This document shows, in pieces, positions 44,765 through 53,618 of a stretch of DNA of 64,000 bases; positions within the stretch are counted from its first letter, which is position 1; each line of letters begins with the position of its first letter. The position numbers and the translations under genes were made by a program. Under the pieces are notes generated by a model, which did no database searches, had not been told where the DNA came from, and saw nothing but the letters and a program-made list of their open reading frames with translations. This DNA is from an uncultured Kordiimonas sp. (lineage in GTDB: Bacteria; Pseudomonadota; Alphaproteobacteria; Sphingomonadales; Kordiimonadaceae). The stretch lies in NCBI GenBank assembly GCA_947500295.1, contig CANMRM010000002.1:558001-622000 (forward strand), written 5' to 3'.

Positions 44765-45907
44765 ATGAATTCAACCAAGCAAATAATCGCATGGCTTTTG
44801 GTCGTAGCCACTGTAATCATGCTGTCGTTCTACAGCGACCTGCCATCGGCAATACCGGGAGGGGCGACAATTCTGCCTGCTGTAGCAGCTCTCGCAATCA
44901 CTATTTCGGGCGCTCTTTTAATTAAAGATTTCAGTGCCTCCAAACGCGCAGGGAAAGGCTGGTTCATAGATGCCAATTCACTTCAGGACGCTATTTTCAT
45001 ATCAGACCTAAGCGGCGGCATTTTGGGTATCAACAAGGCCTGCAGGGACCTGTTGCACGACGCAGGCAACGCTACGTCAGCCTCTTCACTTCTTGAACCG
45101 CTGCACGCTCTTCTCATCGACAGGCAAGCGGCTGATGACGTACTGAGCGCTGTATTGTCTGCACCGGAAATCAAGTTTTCTGATCGGCTTAATCTCGAAG
45201 ATGGGCGCATTATCGAGCGCACTACACGTCCAATCGAAAAGTCGAACAACCGCATCTGGATCCTGTGCGATGTGACACAGGTTATTGCTGCAGGCAACGA
45301 CAGCGCAATGCACCAGTCTATGGTGGAAGAAGACGCCGCTCGAACCGCAGAGCTGGCTGAGCAGTTATTTCATGCAAAAGCCGAACTGGAAGCAAAACAG
45401 ACCGAGCTCACTCGCCTCGCCAATACAGACCCGATGACGGGCCTTTGGAACCGCCGGCGGTTCCTGTCGCTGGCAGAGGAAGCAATTGACGGTGCAAAGG
45501 ACAAGGACACCCTTTGGGTTCTGATGATGGATATTGACCACTTCAAGCGGATCAATGACACATATGGGCACGCTGCGGGAGACGTGGCCATTCGGGATTT
45601 TGCCCAGCTCATCCAGAAAACGATTGATGGCAAAGGCTTTGTTGGCCGACTGGGGGGCGAGGAATTTGGCGCCATTCTCAGCAAATGCGCCGTTGATGAA
45701 GCATACCGGATCGCCGAGCGCATCCGCAAAGACACGACCCAAATTCAGACCGAATGCGGTGCCGAAGTCTTCCGCTTCACAACGAGCATGGGAGTCGCGT
45801 CCTGGATACCGGGAGAACTCAGTATTGAACCAGCCCTCGACCGGGCGGACAAAGCTTTGTACAGTGCGAAAAATTATGGACGCAACCGGGTTGTAGGGTA
45901 CGAGTAA
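44765..45907 (+). CDS. Membrane diguanylate cyclase (PAS-GGDEF)
   Basis: 380 residues. Two hydrophobic helices at 7-24 and 36-53, a PAS-like region (about 68-175), a coiled coil (190-225) and a GGDEF domain (225-380) with DPMTGLWNRRRF, DIDHFKRINDTYGH and the active GGEEF near residue 297. The residues before it (DGKGFVGR) do not form an RxxD inhibitory site, so product inhibition is unlikely. The stop overlaps the next gene's ATG by one base. A TTAACC half-box lies about 110 bases upstream. Confidence 0.9.
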   Translation: MNSTKQIIAWLLVVATVIMLSFYSDLPSAIPGGATILPAVAALAITISGALLIKDFSASKRAGKGWFIDANSLQDAIFISDLSGGILGINKACRDLLHDAGNATSASSLLEPLHALLIDRQAADDVLSAVLSAPEIKFSDRLNLEDGRIIERTTRPIEKSNNRIWILCDVTQVIAAGNDSAMHQSMVEEDAARTAELAEQLFHAKAELEAKQTELTRLANTDPMTGLWNRRRFLSLAEEAIDGAKDKDTLWVLMMDIDHFKRINDTYGHAAGDVAIRDFAQLIQKTIDGKGFVGRLGGEEFGAILSKCAVDEAYRIAERIRKDTTQIQTECGAEVFRFTTSMGVASWIPGELSIEPALDRADKALYSAKNYGRNRVVGYE

Positions 45908-46428
45908 TGCGGTCAAAAAAACTCACATTCTCTGCATTTTTTGTGATGCTGGGCGTGATGGCTTTGGACACCTCCACGTCGCTCAACGCGCATAATGTTT
46001 ACAGCAGCATCAGCCAGGTGGAATGGAACTCCAGTGACAATTCGATTGAGTTGGTTGTCCAGATTCACGGTCATGAATTGGAGACCAAGCTGTCCATTAT
46101 GAATGACCGCCGAATGAGCTTTCTCGAAGACGCCGATTTCGGCGATCTCGAAAAAGCAACGGGGGACTATCTGGCATCCCATATCAATTTAGCTCTTGAC
46201 GAAACACCGGTTGACCTCATTTTCCTTGGCATCGAAACGGATGGTCAAACCGTTATCGCTTATCTGGAACAAGACTGGCCAAACGCCCCGAGCTCGATTG
46301 ATTATATGAACAGTATTTTTCTGGAGGACTTGGCCGGACAAGTGAATTCGGTTTTGGTGACAGTTGGAGAGAACCGTCAGGGTGGTGATATTGGCCTCAA
46401 CACCGGCCCGTTACGGTTCATTTTTTGA
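45907..46428 (+). CDS. Exported DUF6702-like protein
   Basis: 173 residues with a signal peptide (about 1-28). The mature start AHNVYSSISQVEWNSSDNSIELVVQIHGHELE is like the DUF6702 family, beta-rich exported proteins seen beside M1 peptidases. ATG overlaps the diguanylate cyclase stop by one base, so it is co-translated with it. Function unknown; the family call is by pattern only. Confidence 0.62.
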   Translation: MRSKKLTFSAFFVMLGVMALDTSTSLNAHNVYSSISQVEWNSSDNSIELVVQIHGHELETKLSIMNDRRMSFLEDADFGDLEKATGDYLASHINLALDETPVDLIFLGIETDGQTVIAYLEQDWPNAPSSIDYMNSIFLEDLAGQVNSVLVTVGENRQGGDIGLNTGPLRFIF

Positions 46429-46489
46429 CATACTCGTGACTTGTTTCAGCCATTGACCGACGCTACCTTCAGGCAAACGGATAGAAGAT

Positions 46490-46837
46490 ATGCATCAAAA
46501 ATCTAGACAATTTGTTACTGCACTGATGGTAGCCCTGAGCGTGCCTACTTTTGGTGCATTGGCCCAATCTGGGGAAACGCAACTCCTGCAGCTGGCCCGC
46601 GACAGTGCGGTGATGGCTGGTGGCGCGAAATACTGCAAATTCGACCCCGACGAGATTGAGGAGTTTGTCGCACGAGCAGAAGCGCGTTTGTCCGTTTTAG
46701 CTCGTGACGACTACGAAAAAGTTCTGGCGCGTCTGGAATTCAAGAACATTCTTGACGCCTACTCTGTGCGGGAACCGGCCAGTGGCTGTGATGATTTCAA
46801 ACCTCTTTTTGACCAGACACGCAGAAGCCTGCGTTAA
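46490..46837 (+). CDS. Small exported protein of unknown function
   Basis: 115 residues: a signal peptide cleaved near ALAQS (about residue 25), then a helical mature domain with two cysteines (about 48 and 104) that could form a disulfide. GATAGAAGAT precedes the ATG. No family was recognised. Confidence 0.65.
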   Translation: MHQKSRQFVTALMVALSVPTFGALAQSGETQLLQLARDSAVMAGGAKYCKFDPDEIEEFVARAEARLSVLARDDYEKVLARLEFKNILDAYSVREPASGCDDFKPLFDQTRRSLR

Positions 46838-47016
46838 AAAACCGCCGATAAATGAGATAAGTTGAGGCGCGCAGGGGATCAATGGAAGCCCCCGGGGATT
46901 GACGCCCCCGCTCAGTTTATCAGAATAGAAATTTGGGGCCGTCCGTAAGGGCGAGCAGAGTAAAAAGATCAGTCGGCCGTCGTCATTGGTCAGCACTGGC
47001 AAGGAGTATGTGGACA

Positions 47017-49734
47017 ATGAAACTGGAAGATGCATTGAAGCAATTGCTGGCGGCCACCCTATTGAGCTTGTTTGCCTTTACCACAGCCATCGCCCAGGAC
47101 AAAAAGCCTGACGAACAGCCAAAAAAACCGGAGACAGCCAAAAAACAGGACGAACCGGAGGAAAAGGACAAGGAAGAATCCAAGGATAACGATGAAGAAT
47201 CCGACGAGGAAGACGAAAAAAAAGACAAAAAGAAGAATAAGAAACTGATTGAGACCATCGTCGAAGATCACGATTATCTGGACGGTCTGTTCAAGCTTTA
47301 CCGTGACCCCGAGTCTGGCACTATTCACATGGAAGTCCGCGAGGACCAGCTTGGGCAGGAGTTTATCTATTACTCCCATGTTGCAGACGGCGTCGTGGAG
47401 GGCGGGCATTTCCGCGGCCAGTTCAGAAGCCAAAAAATATTCACCCTTGAAAAACGTTTTAACAAAATCGCCTTTATTGAAAAAAACCCGTTTTTCTACT
47501 TTGACCCTGAAAATAATCTCTCAAAAGCGCAGCAAGCCAACATTTCGGATGCCGTCATTTCCGTGAACCGCATCCGGGCCACTAATGAAGACGATACCGT
47601 GTTTCTGATCAACGCCAGTGGCTTGTTCAAGAACGAAAGCTTTGAGCAGATCAGACCAAGCAACCGCCCCGGGGTGCCGCCAGGGCAGCTGTTCAGTCTC
47701 GGCAAGCTCAATGGTGGCAAAACCCGAATTGCAGATGTGCGAAACTATCCGCAAAATACCGCCGTTACGGTCGAGTATGTCTATTCCAATCCAGCCCCTG
47801 TTAACCGGGGCAACTGGTTCGATATAACGGACGCACGCAATGTGACGGTCGCCGTTCAACACACCTTTCTCGCCATGCCTGAGAACGATTATATACCGCG
47901 GCGGGACGACAGCCGTATCGGCTATTTCCTCGACTATGTGAATGATCAGACCAGCCAGTCTGCAACCCCATGGCGGGACCTGATCAACCGTTGGCACCTG
48001 GTAAAACAGGACCCATCAGCAGAGATTTCCGAGCCGGTTGAGCCCATCGTTTGGTGGATAGAAAACACCACGCCTGAAGAATTGCGGCCCATAATCAAAG
48101 CTGCCGCCGAGGCCTGGAACCCGGCTTTTGAAGCCGCCGGTTTCAGAAATGCTGTTGTCGTAAAAACGCAGCCGGATGACGCCACATGGGACGCTGGTGA
48201 TGTCCGCTATAATGTGCTGCGTTGGACATCAAGTCCACAACCGCCGTTTGGCGGGTATGGCCCAAGTTTCTCGAACCCCCGCACCGGCCAGATCCTGGCG
48301 GCGGATATCATGCTCGAGTATTCATTTCTGACCAACAGATTGAATCAGAACAGTATCTTTGAAACGGCCGCCCTGCCCGCGATCAACACACCCGGCGAGA
48401 TTGTTTCACTCGGGCAGACCGAGCAGTTGGCAACCGAGAGCTTTATGGAACGCCTTGCACGGCACAACCATGAATGTAACCTTGGCGCACACCTGCAGCT
48501 GAATACAATGCTCGGCAAAACTCTGGCGGCTGTCGGCAATGCAAGTGCCGACATCACAGACCAGATGGTTGAGCAATCCCTGTATTATTTGATCCTGCAT
48601 GAAGTTGGGCACACGCTCGGCCTTAATCACAATATGAAAGGCACGCATGCACGTGACTATGACACAACCTATGACATTGATGCGCAGGAAGACGGCCTGT
48701 CCGGGTCGGTCATGGATTATCCATCGATCAATTTTGCTCCTCCCGGCGAAGACCAGGCCTATTTCTATCCGGTAAAGCCGGGACCCTATGACGTGTGGGC
48801 TATCCAGTTTGGATATGACCCCAGGATGGAAGAACCGGCTGTCCGGGAAGCTCACCTGGCGCGCTCTACAGAAAAAGGGCTGGGTTTCGCTAACGACGCA
48901 GACGATATGCGCGCACCCGGACGCGGAATTGATCCGCGCGTCAACGTGTTTGACATGACAGACGACGCTGTTCAGTTCGCTGAAGACCGCCTGAAACTGT
49001 CGCGTGTCGCAATGGGTAAATTGCGCGACAAATTCACCAAGGAAGGGCAAAGCTATCAGGAACTCAGGAACGCATACCTCATCCTGACCGCTGACATGCT
49101 GTGGCAAGGCCGCGTGGCTTCCCGTTACATTGGCGGCGTTTATGTTGACACGGCCCGCGCTGGCCAAGACGGTGCCACCGCACCCTACCGCGCTGTTGAG
49201 GAAGCAAAGCAAAAGCAGGCTATGAAACTGCTTCGCGATTACATCCTCGGCCCGGACGCCTTCCAGTCGGATCCGCAACTGCTGCAACATATCGCTATAC
49301 AGCATCGTGGCTTTTTGCATGGCGGGCGAACGGAGGACCCCAAGCTTCATGGTCGGGTCGCTGCAATTCAGGCTGACATCCTGAACCACATATTGCACGC
49401 GACAACCATGCAGCGCATCACGGACAGCAGCCTGTATGGCAACAATTACAGTGTAACAGAAATGCTATCGGACCTGACGGCGGCGATCTTTGAAGATGAC
49501 AGCCGCAGCGTGGTCAACAGCCACCGCCAGATGCTGCAGATCATGTATGTAAAGGGCCTGATAAACATCATGAACATGGCTCACTATGATTACGTGGCCC
49601 GGTCCAACGCCTTCTCCAACCTCAGGCAAATCCGCAATAGCATGGCTCGCTGGCGTGGCAACGCCTCAACACGTGCCCATCGGGATCATGTCGCCTTTCT
49701 TATCGACAAAGCGTTGGAAGTTCATACCGGGTAG
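47017..49734 (+). CDS. Exported zinc-dependent metalloprotease (DUF5117-type)
   Basis: 905 residues from the ATG at 47017, which has AAGGAG 10 bases upstream; an ATG at 47008 is too close to that site and earlier starts lack one. After the signal peptide (to about residue 27) comes a Lys/Glu/Asp low-complexity linker (28-75), then the family core and the zinc site HEVGHTLGLNHN near residue 528, followed by the MDYPSINFAPPG Met-turn-like segment. This matches the large DUF5117/DUF4953 metalloprotease family of Bacteroidota and Proteobacteria. Acts outside the cytoplasm; substrate unknown. Confidence 0.88.
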   Translation: MKLEDALKQLLAATLLSLFAFTTAIAQDKKPDEQPKKPETAKKQDEPEEKDKEESKDNDEESDEEDEKKDKKKNKKLIETIVEDHDYLDGLFKLYRDPESGTIHMEVREDQLGQEFIYYSHVADGVVEGGHFRGQFRSQKIFTLEKRFNKIAFIEKNPFFYFDPENNLSKAQQANISDAVISVNRIRATNEDDTVFLINASGLFKNESFEQIRPSNRPGVPPGQLFSLGKLNGGKTRIADVRNYPQNTAVTVEYVYSNPAPVNRGNWFDITDARNVTVAVQHTFLAMPENDYIPRRDDSRIGYFLDYVNDQTSQSATPWRDLINRWHLVKQDPSAEISEPVEPIVWWIENTTPEELRPIIKAAAEAWNPAFEAAGFRNAVVVKTQPDDATWDAGDVRYNVLRWTSSPQPPFGGYGPSFSNPRTGQILAADIMLEYSFLTNRLNQNSIFETAALPAINTPGEIVSLGQTEQLATESFMERLARHNHECNLGAHLQLNTMLGKTLAAVGNASADITDQMVEQSLYYLILHEVGHTLGLNHNMKGTHARDYDTTYDIDAQEDGLSGSVMDYPSINFAPPGEDQAYFYPVKPGPYDVWAIQFGYDPRMEEPAVREAHLARSTEKGLGFANDADDMRAPGRGIDPRVNVFDMTDDAVQFAEDRLKLSRVAMGKLRDKFTKEGQSYQELRNAYLILTADMLWQGRVASRYIGGVYVDTARAGQDGATAPYRAVEEAKQKQAMKLLRDYILGPDAFQSDPQLLQHIAIQHRGFLHGGRTEDPKLHGRVAAIQADILNHILHATTMQRITDSSLYGNNYSVTEMLSDLTAAIFEDDSRSVVNSHRQMLQIMYVKGLINIMNMAHYDYVARSNAFSNLRQIRNSMARWRGNASTRAHRDHVAFLIDKALEVHTG

Positions 49735-49819
49735 GTTAATCAGATTTTGGGGCGGCTGCAAAAAGGTCGCCCCTAACCAACGCACACAAACGCGGGAGGG
49801 GGGAGGCTACTGGAGCCTG

Positions 49820-50101
49820 TCAGTGAGTTGCGTTCCATTCTCTCGCCATCTTTAGCGCGCGCCTGATATCCCGCCTGCTCAACTCCTGTGCGACGTCATC
49901 CCGGTCAACAGCGGCAGCTTCGCTACCATGAACAGATGCCAGATTCAGCCATTTGTGCGCTTCTACAAGGTTGCGCTCAACACCGTGTCCGGTGGCGTAA
50001 TCTAGACCTAATTCATAGAGCTTTTTGGCCAGCACCGATTCTGAAACGCCGGCAACCATTAGTTTTTCAACTTCTGGCAATTGGTTGGATGACACAGTCA
50101 T
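49820..50101 (-). CDS. Short Sel1-repeat protein
   Basis: 93 residues with one clear Sel1/TPR-like repeat: YELGLDYATGHGVERNLVEAHKWLNLASVHGSEAA, flanked by helices. No signal peptide. Sel1 proteins are protein-interaction adaptors. AAGGAAGGGG precedes the ATG. The role is unknown. Confidence 0.75.
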   Translation of the reverse strand: MTVSSNQLPEVEKLMVAGVSESVLAKKLYELGLDYATGHGVERNLVEAHKWLNLASVHGSEAAAVDRDDVAQELSRRDIRRALKMAREWNATH

Positions 50102-50431
50102 GGAGCCCCTTCCTTACCCTTCAAGCGTGCACTAGGCACCACACTGTTCAGCGTTGCTGAACCCTGAGCAAGACTGGCTGTCGCCAGCACAAACGGAAGC
50201 GGACAATTGTTGATACACCGTTTCAATACCAACGGAGTAAGCTTACCAGACTTGTGGCTGAATTCCGAGCCTCTAATCAATCGATTTTACCTATTAAAAC
50301 CTGCTTCATTCATGCTTCATTCAGGCGCTACGATGCATGATTGCCTGCACAAAATCAGATTGTGGCCACGATGCTGCCTCTTTTGGCAACAAAGCTGATA
50401 CTAGGAACGCTAGGTATAACAGGAGCTCGAG
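50102..50431. other. 330-base intergenic region with no gene
   Basis: Holds the divergent upstream regions of the Sel1-repeat gene and the glycine-zipper lipoprotein gene. Frames here are short and lack ribosome sites. The only structure seen is a tandem 11-bp repeat at 50302-50323. Confidence 0.6.
50302..50323 (+). repeat. Tandem 11-bp direct repeat, possible activator site
   Basis: TGCTTCATTCA occurs twice without a gap, one helical turn apart, about 109-130 bases before the glycine-zipper lipoprotein gene. Direct repeats at 11-bp spacing are the usual binding form of OmpR/PhoB-type regulators; the regulator here is unknown. Confidence 0.5.
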
Positions 50432-50998
50432 ATGATGTTGAAAAAGACCGGATTATTGCTCGCGGTGCCCGCTGCGCTTTTGCTCGGCGCCTGCACAACC
50501 AATCAATCCCCAAATTCCTACGACCAGAGAGCGGTCGGTCAGGTCAACCGTGTGGAACGCGGCACCATCGAAAGCTATCGCTGGGTCCAGATCGAACGAC
50601 GCAACTCAGGTGTTGGCACAGTTGCAGGCGCTGGCATCGGCGCAGCAGCGGGTTCAACAATCGGAAGTGGACGTGGCCGGGGAGCCGAAAATGTCATCGG
50701 CGCAATTGGTGGCGCTCTTCTTGGTGGTCTTATTGGCAACAGCATCGAAAAGTCCGGCAGTAAAAAAGGCGGATTTGAGTATCTCATCCGCACTGAAAGC
50801 GGTGCACTGGTAAGCATTGTGCAGCAAGACAACAGCCCTCTGCCTGAAGGTGCGCCTGTCGTGATCATGTTCAGTGGCAGCCAGAGCCGCGTTGTTTTTG
50901 ATCATAATGCCCCTCGCTATGATGAACGGCCTTATCAGGAACCAGCTCCCGAACAGCCAGAGACAGAGGAAGATACTCCATCCGGGCATCAGAACTAG
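50432..50998 (+). CDS. Glycine-zipper outer-membrane lipoprotein (SlyB-like)
   Basis: 188 residues. Lipoprotein signal with lipobox LLGAC (C21). A glycine zipper follows (about 67-113: GTVAGAGIGAAAGSTIG ... IGAIGGALLGGLIG), then a beta-rich domain and an acidic Pro/Glu tail. SlyB/PcP-type proteins of this plan are envelope-stress lipoproteins. AGGAG precedes the ATG and an immediately following ATG is also usable. A strong terminator follows. Confidence 0.85.
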   Translation: MMLKKTGLLLAVPAALLLGACTTNQSPNSYDQRAVGQVNRVERGTIESYRWVQIERRNSGVGTVAGAGIGAAAGSTIGSGRGRGAENVIGAIGGALLGGLIGNSIEKSGSKKGGFEYLIRTESGALVSIVQQDNSPLPEGAPVVIMFSGSQSRVVFDHNAPRYDERPYQEPAPEQPETEEDTPSGHQN

Positions 50999-51026
50999 AA
51001 TACGAATAAGTTGCAGACGTAACCAG

Positions 51027-51061
51027 AAAGGCCCCGCATGATGCGGGGCCTTTCTGTTTTT
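51027..51061 (+). terminator. Rho-independent terminator after the glycine-zipper lipoprotein gene
   Basis: AAAGGCCCCGCAT and ATGCGGGGCCTTT are perfect 13-bp complements around a single G, followed by CTGTTTTT. Confidence 0.88.
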
Positions 51062-51183
51062 CTTATTTTCCCAAAAAATACAGCAGCTCTGAGCAGGCAG
51101 CCTTGCGACAGGTCATGGCCAGCAACCTTCTGACAAATTAAAGACCGTAAACTAGAATCCAGATAGAAGGACATGCCGCAGCC

Positions 51184-51849
51184 ATGGTTTACGAAAATAT
51201 CGTCTTCATTCATGTTCTTTTGTTTGTTTTTTGGCTGGGTGGGGATGTCGGGGTTTTCATTCTCGGGCAGCAGTCCCGTCGTTCAGATGTCTATTCCCTG
51301 AAAGAACGACTGAATCTGCTCAAAATTTTGACCATGGTGGACATGGCGCCGCGCACCTGCATAGCCCTCATGGTGCCTGTGTCACTGACACTCGCGAACG
51401 CCGGTGGCTGGTGGCAGGTACCATTCTGGCTTCTTGCGGGCGGTTGGCTGGTCGGAGCGATGCTCCTCTCAGCTTCGTGGACCGCTTTTCTCAGGCAGGG
51501 TACCACTGAAGCAGCCATTGCGAAAAAAGTCGATTTCTGGTTGCAGGTCACCATGGCGCTTTTTTACGGCACTATTGCAATCAGTTCTCTGACGGGCGCG
51601 GGGCCTATCGCCGACACATGGCTTGCTGCAAAGACCTTGCTGTATGCGCTGATTTTCTCGACTGCCATCATGATAGATGTGTCATACCGCCCACTGGGGG
51701 CTGCCTTGCAGGCGCTGATCGCTGATGAAAACAACATCGAAGCAGAAGCCGCAGTACTTGCAATCCAGAACAAGACCCGAAAATGGGTTCTGACCATATA
51801 CGGCCTTCTGTTCGCAATTGGTTATATCGGTGCGGTGAAACCGTTCTAG
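51184..51849 (+). CDS. Polytopic membrane protein of unknown function
   Basis: 221 residues with about six hydrophobic segments. The first helix carries IHVLLFVFWLGGDVGVF, a His plus WLGG arrangement reminiscent of CopD-type membrane proteins, but no metal motif is confirmed. Monocistronic, after a terminator. I could not place it in a family. Confidence 0.75.
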   Translation: MVYENIVFIHVLLFVFWLGGDVGVFILGQQSRRSDVYSLKERLNLLKILTMVDMAPRTCIALMVPVSLTLANAGGWWQVPFWLLAGGWLVGAMLLSASWTAFLRQGTTEAAIAKKVDFWLQVTMALFYGTIAISSLTGAGPIADTWLAAKTLLYALIFSTAIMIDVSYRPLGAALQALIADENNIEAEAAVLAIQNKTRKWVLTIYGLLFAIGYIGAVKPF

Positions 51850-51912
51850 CCAACGCCTCATAAAGCCAGAGTTAGCCAGAACGGGATAAACGGGAGCATT
51901 TGCCGCGGTGCC

Positions 51913-53448
51913 CTACTCCTGATCGTAGATATACTCCACCGACCATTTTGTGCACCTGTACGTATCTCCCACATACTCATACCGCATGCAGGTCCGAATT
52001 TCCTCAGGCGGCTCATACGGGCGGGTTTCGTAGACGTGACGGCCATTTTCATCAAACCTGGCACCCGCCGAATACGGCTGATAAGTGCCAGCAGACTGGG
52101 CATAATTGCCTGAATAATCACCTGAGTAGCTGCCAGAGTCGTTACGTGTCGCTGCGTTGCCAACGGTGGCACCAATAACTGCACCCGCAACGGCACCGGC
52201 GGTTCTGTTGCGGCCGCCATCAATTTCTGCACCGATAATACCGCCGACAACCGCGCCTAGTAGCGTTCCTGCAACGTTGCCACCATCTGTGTAGCGATAG
52301 TCGGCGTGACCAAAGTGGTGTCCGTCGTTATGCTGGAAGCCCGGGCAGTAAGCGCCATAATGATAGTGATTGTGGCTGTGTGCCCAGGCCCAGTGCGCGC
52401 GTCTGTTGTAGAATCCGCGGCTATAGGGCCAGTGACCAAAATAGTCGTGGTAATCATAGGCTCCATAGAAGCCGCCATAGTATGGCCACCAGATCGGATC
52501 ATAGAAACCGAAGCCCAGGCGTGGACCGGCGTAATATCCGCCAAACCCGAAGAAGATATTGGTGCCATAGCGTGGATAGAAATAGTTGTTGCGCCAGTAG
52601 TTGCGCCAGGACCGGCGCTGCACATGGGGCTGATACGGATCAGCACGGCGATGGGTGTCACGGTACCGGTCGCGACCACGATCACGGTAGCGGTCTACTC
52701 TGGCGTTCCTGGCGTCACGGCGAGCGCTGTAGGCGTTAAACCGGGATGCGTCGTCATAATCATAGCGAGTTGCACCTCGGCGAGCGCCGCGACGAGAACT
52801 GTCCCGCGACTGTATCTGCTGCCGACGCGTATAGTCGCTGGCCTGTTGGCGATTGGTCTGCCGGACAACACGGGTGTTTTGTCGGCTTTGCTGCCGGGAT
52901 TGCAGCCTCGCGTCTTGCCTCGATTGGGCACGCGAACTCTGTTGAACGCGCCGACTGTCACGAGCGGCCTGCTGTTGGGAAATTTGGCGGGTTCGGTTGC
53001 GGTCTGCCTGCTGTTCTCTCGAACGCGACGGTGGCGTTACGCGTCTTGGACGGTCTTCAACACGCACGCGCTGGGGCGTCCGCTGCCGGGCCTGCTGGGG
53101 CGCCTGCTGACGAACCGACTGACGTGACTGTGCACGTGGCTGGGCACGAGACTGTTGTCTTGGTTGTCCGGCTTGAGCGCGGGTTTGCTGCCTTGCGCTG
53201 CTTCGGCTTGCCCTACTCTGGCGGGGTTGTGCCTGGCGGGATTGTGCCTGGCGAGATTGTGCCTGGCGGGATTGTGCCTGAGATCTTTGGCGAGCCTTAG
53301 GCCTGTCTGCGCGCTGCCGGGAAGACCGTTTTTCAACCCGTTCAGACTTGACCCGGGCTTTGCGATCATCTGCATAGACCGTGGGTGCCGCCTGCGCGGG
53401 GAGTAAAATGGCGGTCGCGGTAGCAATAAGCAGAGACTTTTTCAGCAT
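51913..53448 (-). CDS. Exported Arg/Gln-rich protein with glycine zipper
   Basis: 511 residues from the ATG at 53448, with GGAG 8 bases upstream and a signal peptide (about 1-21) following; the frame extends to 53517 without support. Layout: a long disordered Arg/Gln/Ser region (about 30-270) with QSRQA-type repeats; a Tyr/Trp/Gly/His-rich segment (about 285-400); a glycine zipper (about 405-450: GTLLGAVVGGIIGAEI and AGAVAGAVIGATVG); and a C-terminal domain with two cysteines (CMRYEYVGDTYRC). Glycine-zipper 2TM proteins insert in membranes. Function unknown; the basic N-terminus could bind nucleic acid or anionic polymers. Confidence 0.8.
   Translation of the reverse strand: MLKKSLLIATATAILLPAQAAPTVYADDRKARVKSERVEKRSSRQRADRPKARQRSQAQSRQAQSRQAQSRQAQPRQSRASRSSARQQTRAQAGQPRQQSRAQPRAQSRQSVRQQAPQQARQRTPQRVRVEDRPRRVTPPSRSREQQADRNRTRQISQQQAARDSRRVQQSSRAQSRQDARLQSRQQSRQNTRVVRQTNRQQASDYTRRQQIQSRDSSRRGARRGATRYDYDDASRFNAYSARRDARNARVDRYRDRGRDRYRDTHRRADPYQPHVQRRSWRNYWRNNYFYPRYGTNIFFGFGGYYAGPRLGFGFYDPIWWPYYGGFYGAYDYHDYFGHWPYSRGFYNRRAHWAWAHSHNHYHYGAYCPGFQHNDGHHFGHADYRYTDGGNVAGTLLGAVVGGIIGAEIDGGRNRTAGAVAGAVIGATVGNAATRNDSGSYSGDYSGNYAQSAGTYQPYSAGARFDENGRHVYETRPYEPPEEIRTCMRYEYVGDTYRCTKWSVEYIYDQE
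53227..53280 (-). repeat. 15-bp tandem repeat inside the Arg/Gln-rich gene
   Basis: About 3.6 copies of a 15-base unit with one or two base differences, encoding RQAQS five-residue repeats. In-frame slippage would change the length of the disordered region. Confidence 0.85.
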
Positions 53449-53570
53449 GACGTTCTCCAACCAATGTTGCCCCAGCATACAGCGGTCAACTGAACGCAAC
53501 ATGAACCCCTTCGTCAATTAAAAATGGTCATGTCTCCTTGCCCAGACAATGGCCATTCACGACAGAGTGA

Positions 53571-53587
53571 TATGCCAGCGTGGCATA
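53571..53587. promoter_or_regulatory. Inverted repeat upstream of the Arg/Gln-rich gene
   Basis: TATGCCA and TGGCATA separated by GCG, in the gap between the molybdenum hydroxylase gene and the Arg/Gln-rich gene, 123 bases before the latter's ATG. No T tract, so an operator is a little more likely than a terminator. Confidence 0.35.
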
Positions 53588-53618
53588 AATAGGGCGCTCA
53601 GATGAACGAAACGGGAAT

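Noticed and set aside
49751-49776. GGGGCG/CGCCCC as a terminator after the zinc protease gene
   Set aside because: The stem is six pairs with a 13-base loop and no T tract follows, so support is too weak.
52306-53127. A 273-codon open frame on the plus strand opposite the Arg/Gln-rich gene
   Set aside because: It is antisense to a gene with signal peptide, ribosome site and glycine zipper. The opposite frame is open only because of biased codons, and its product has Val/Ala-rich shadow composition.
53227-53290. Short repeats that could suggest a CRISPR-like array
   Set aside because: The unit is 15 bp with no spacers, lies inside a coding region and keeps the frame. No cas gene is in the window.
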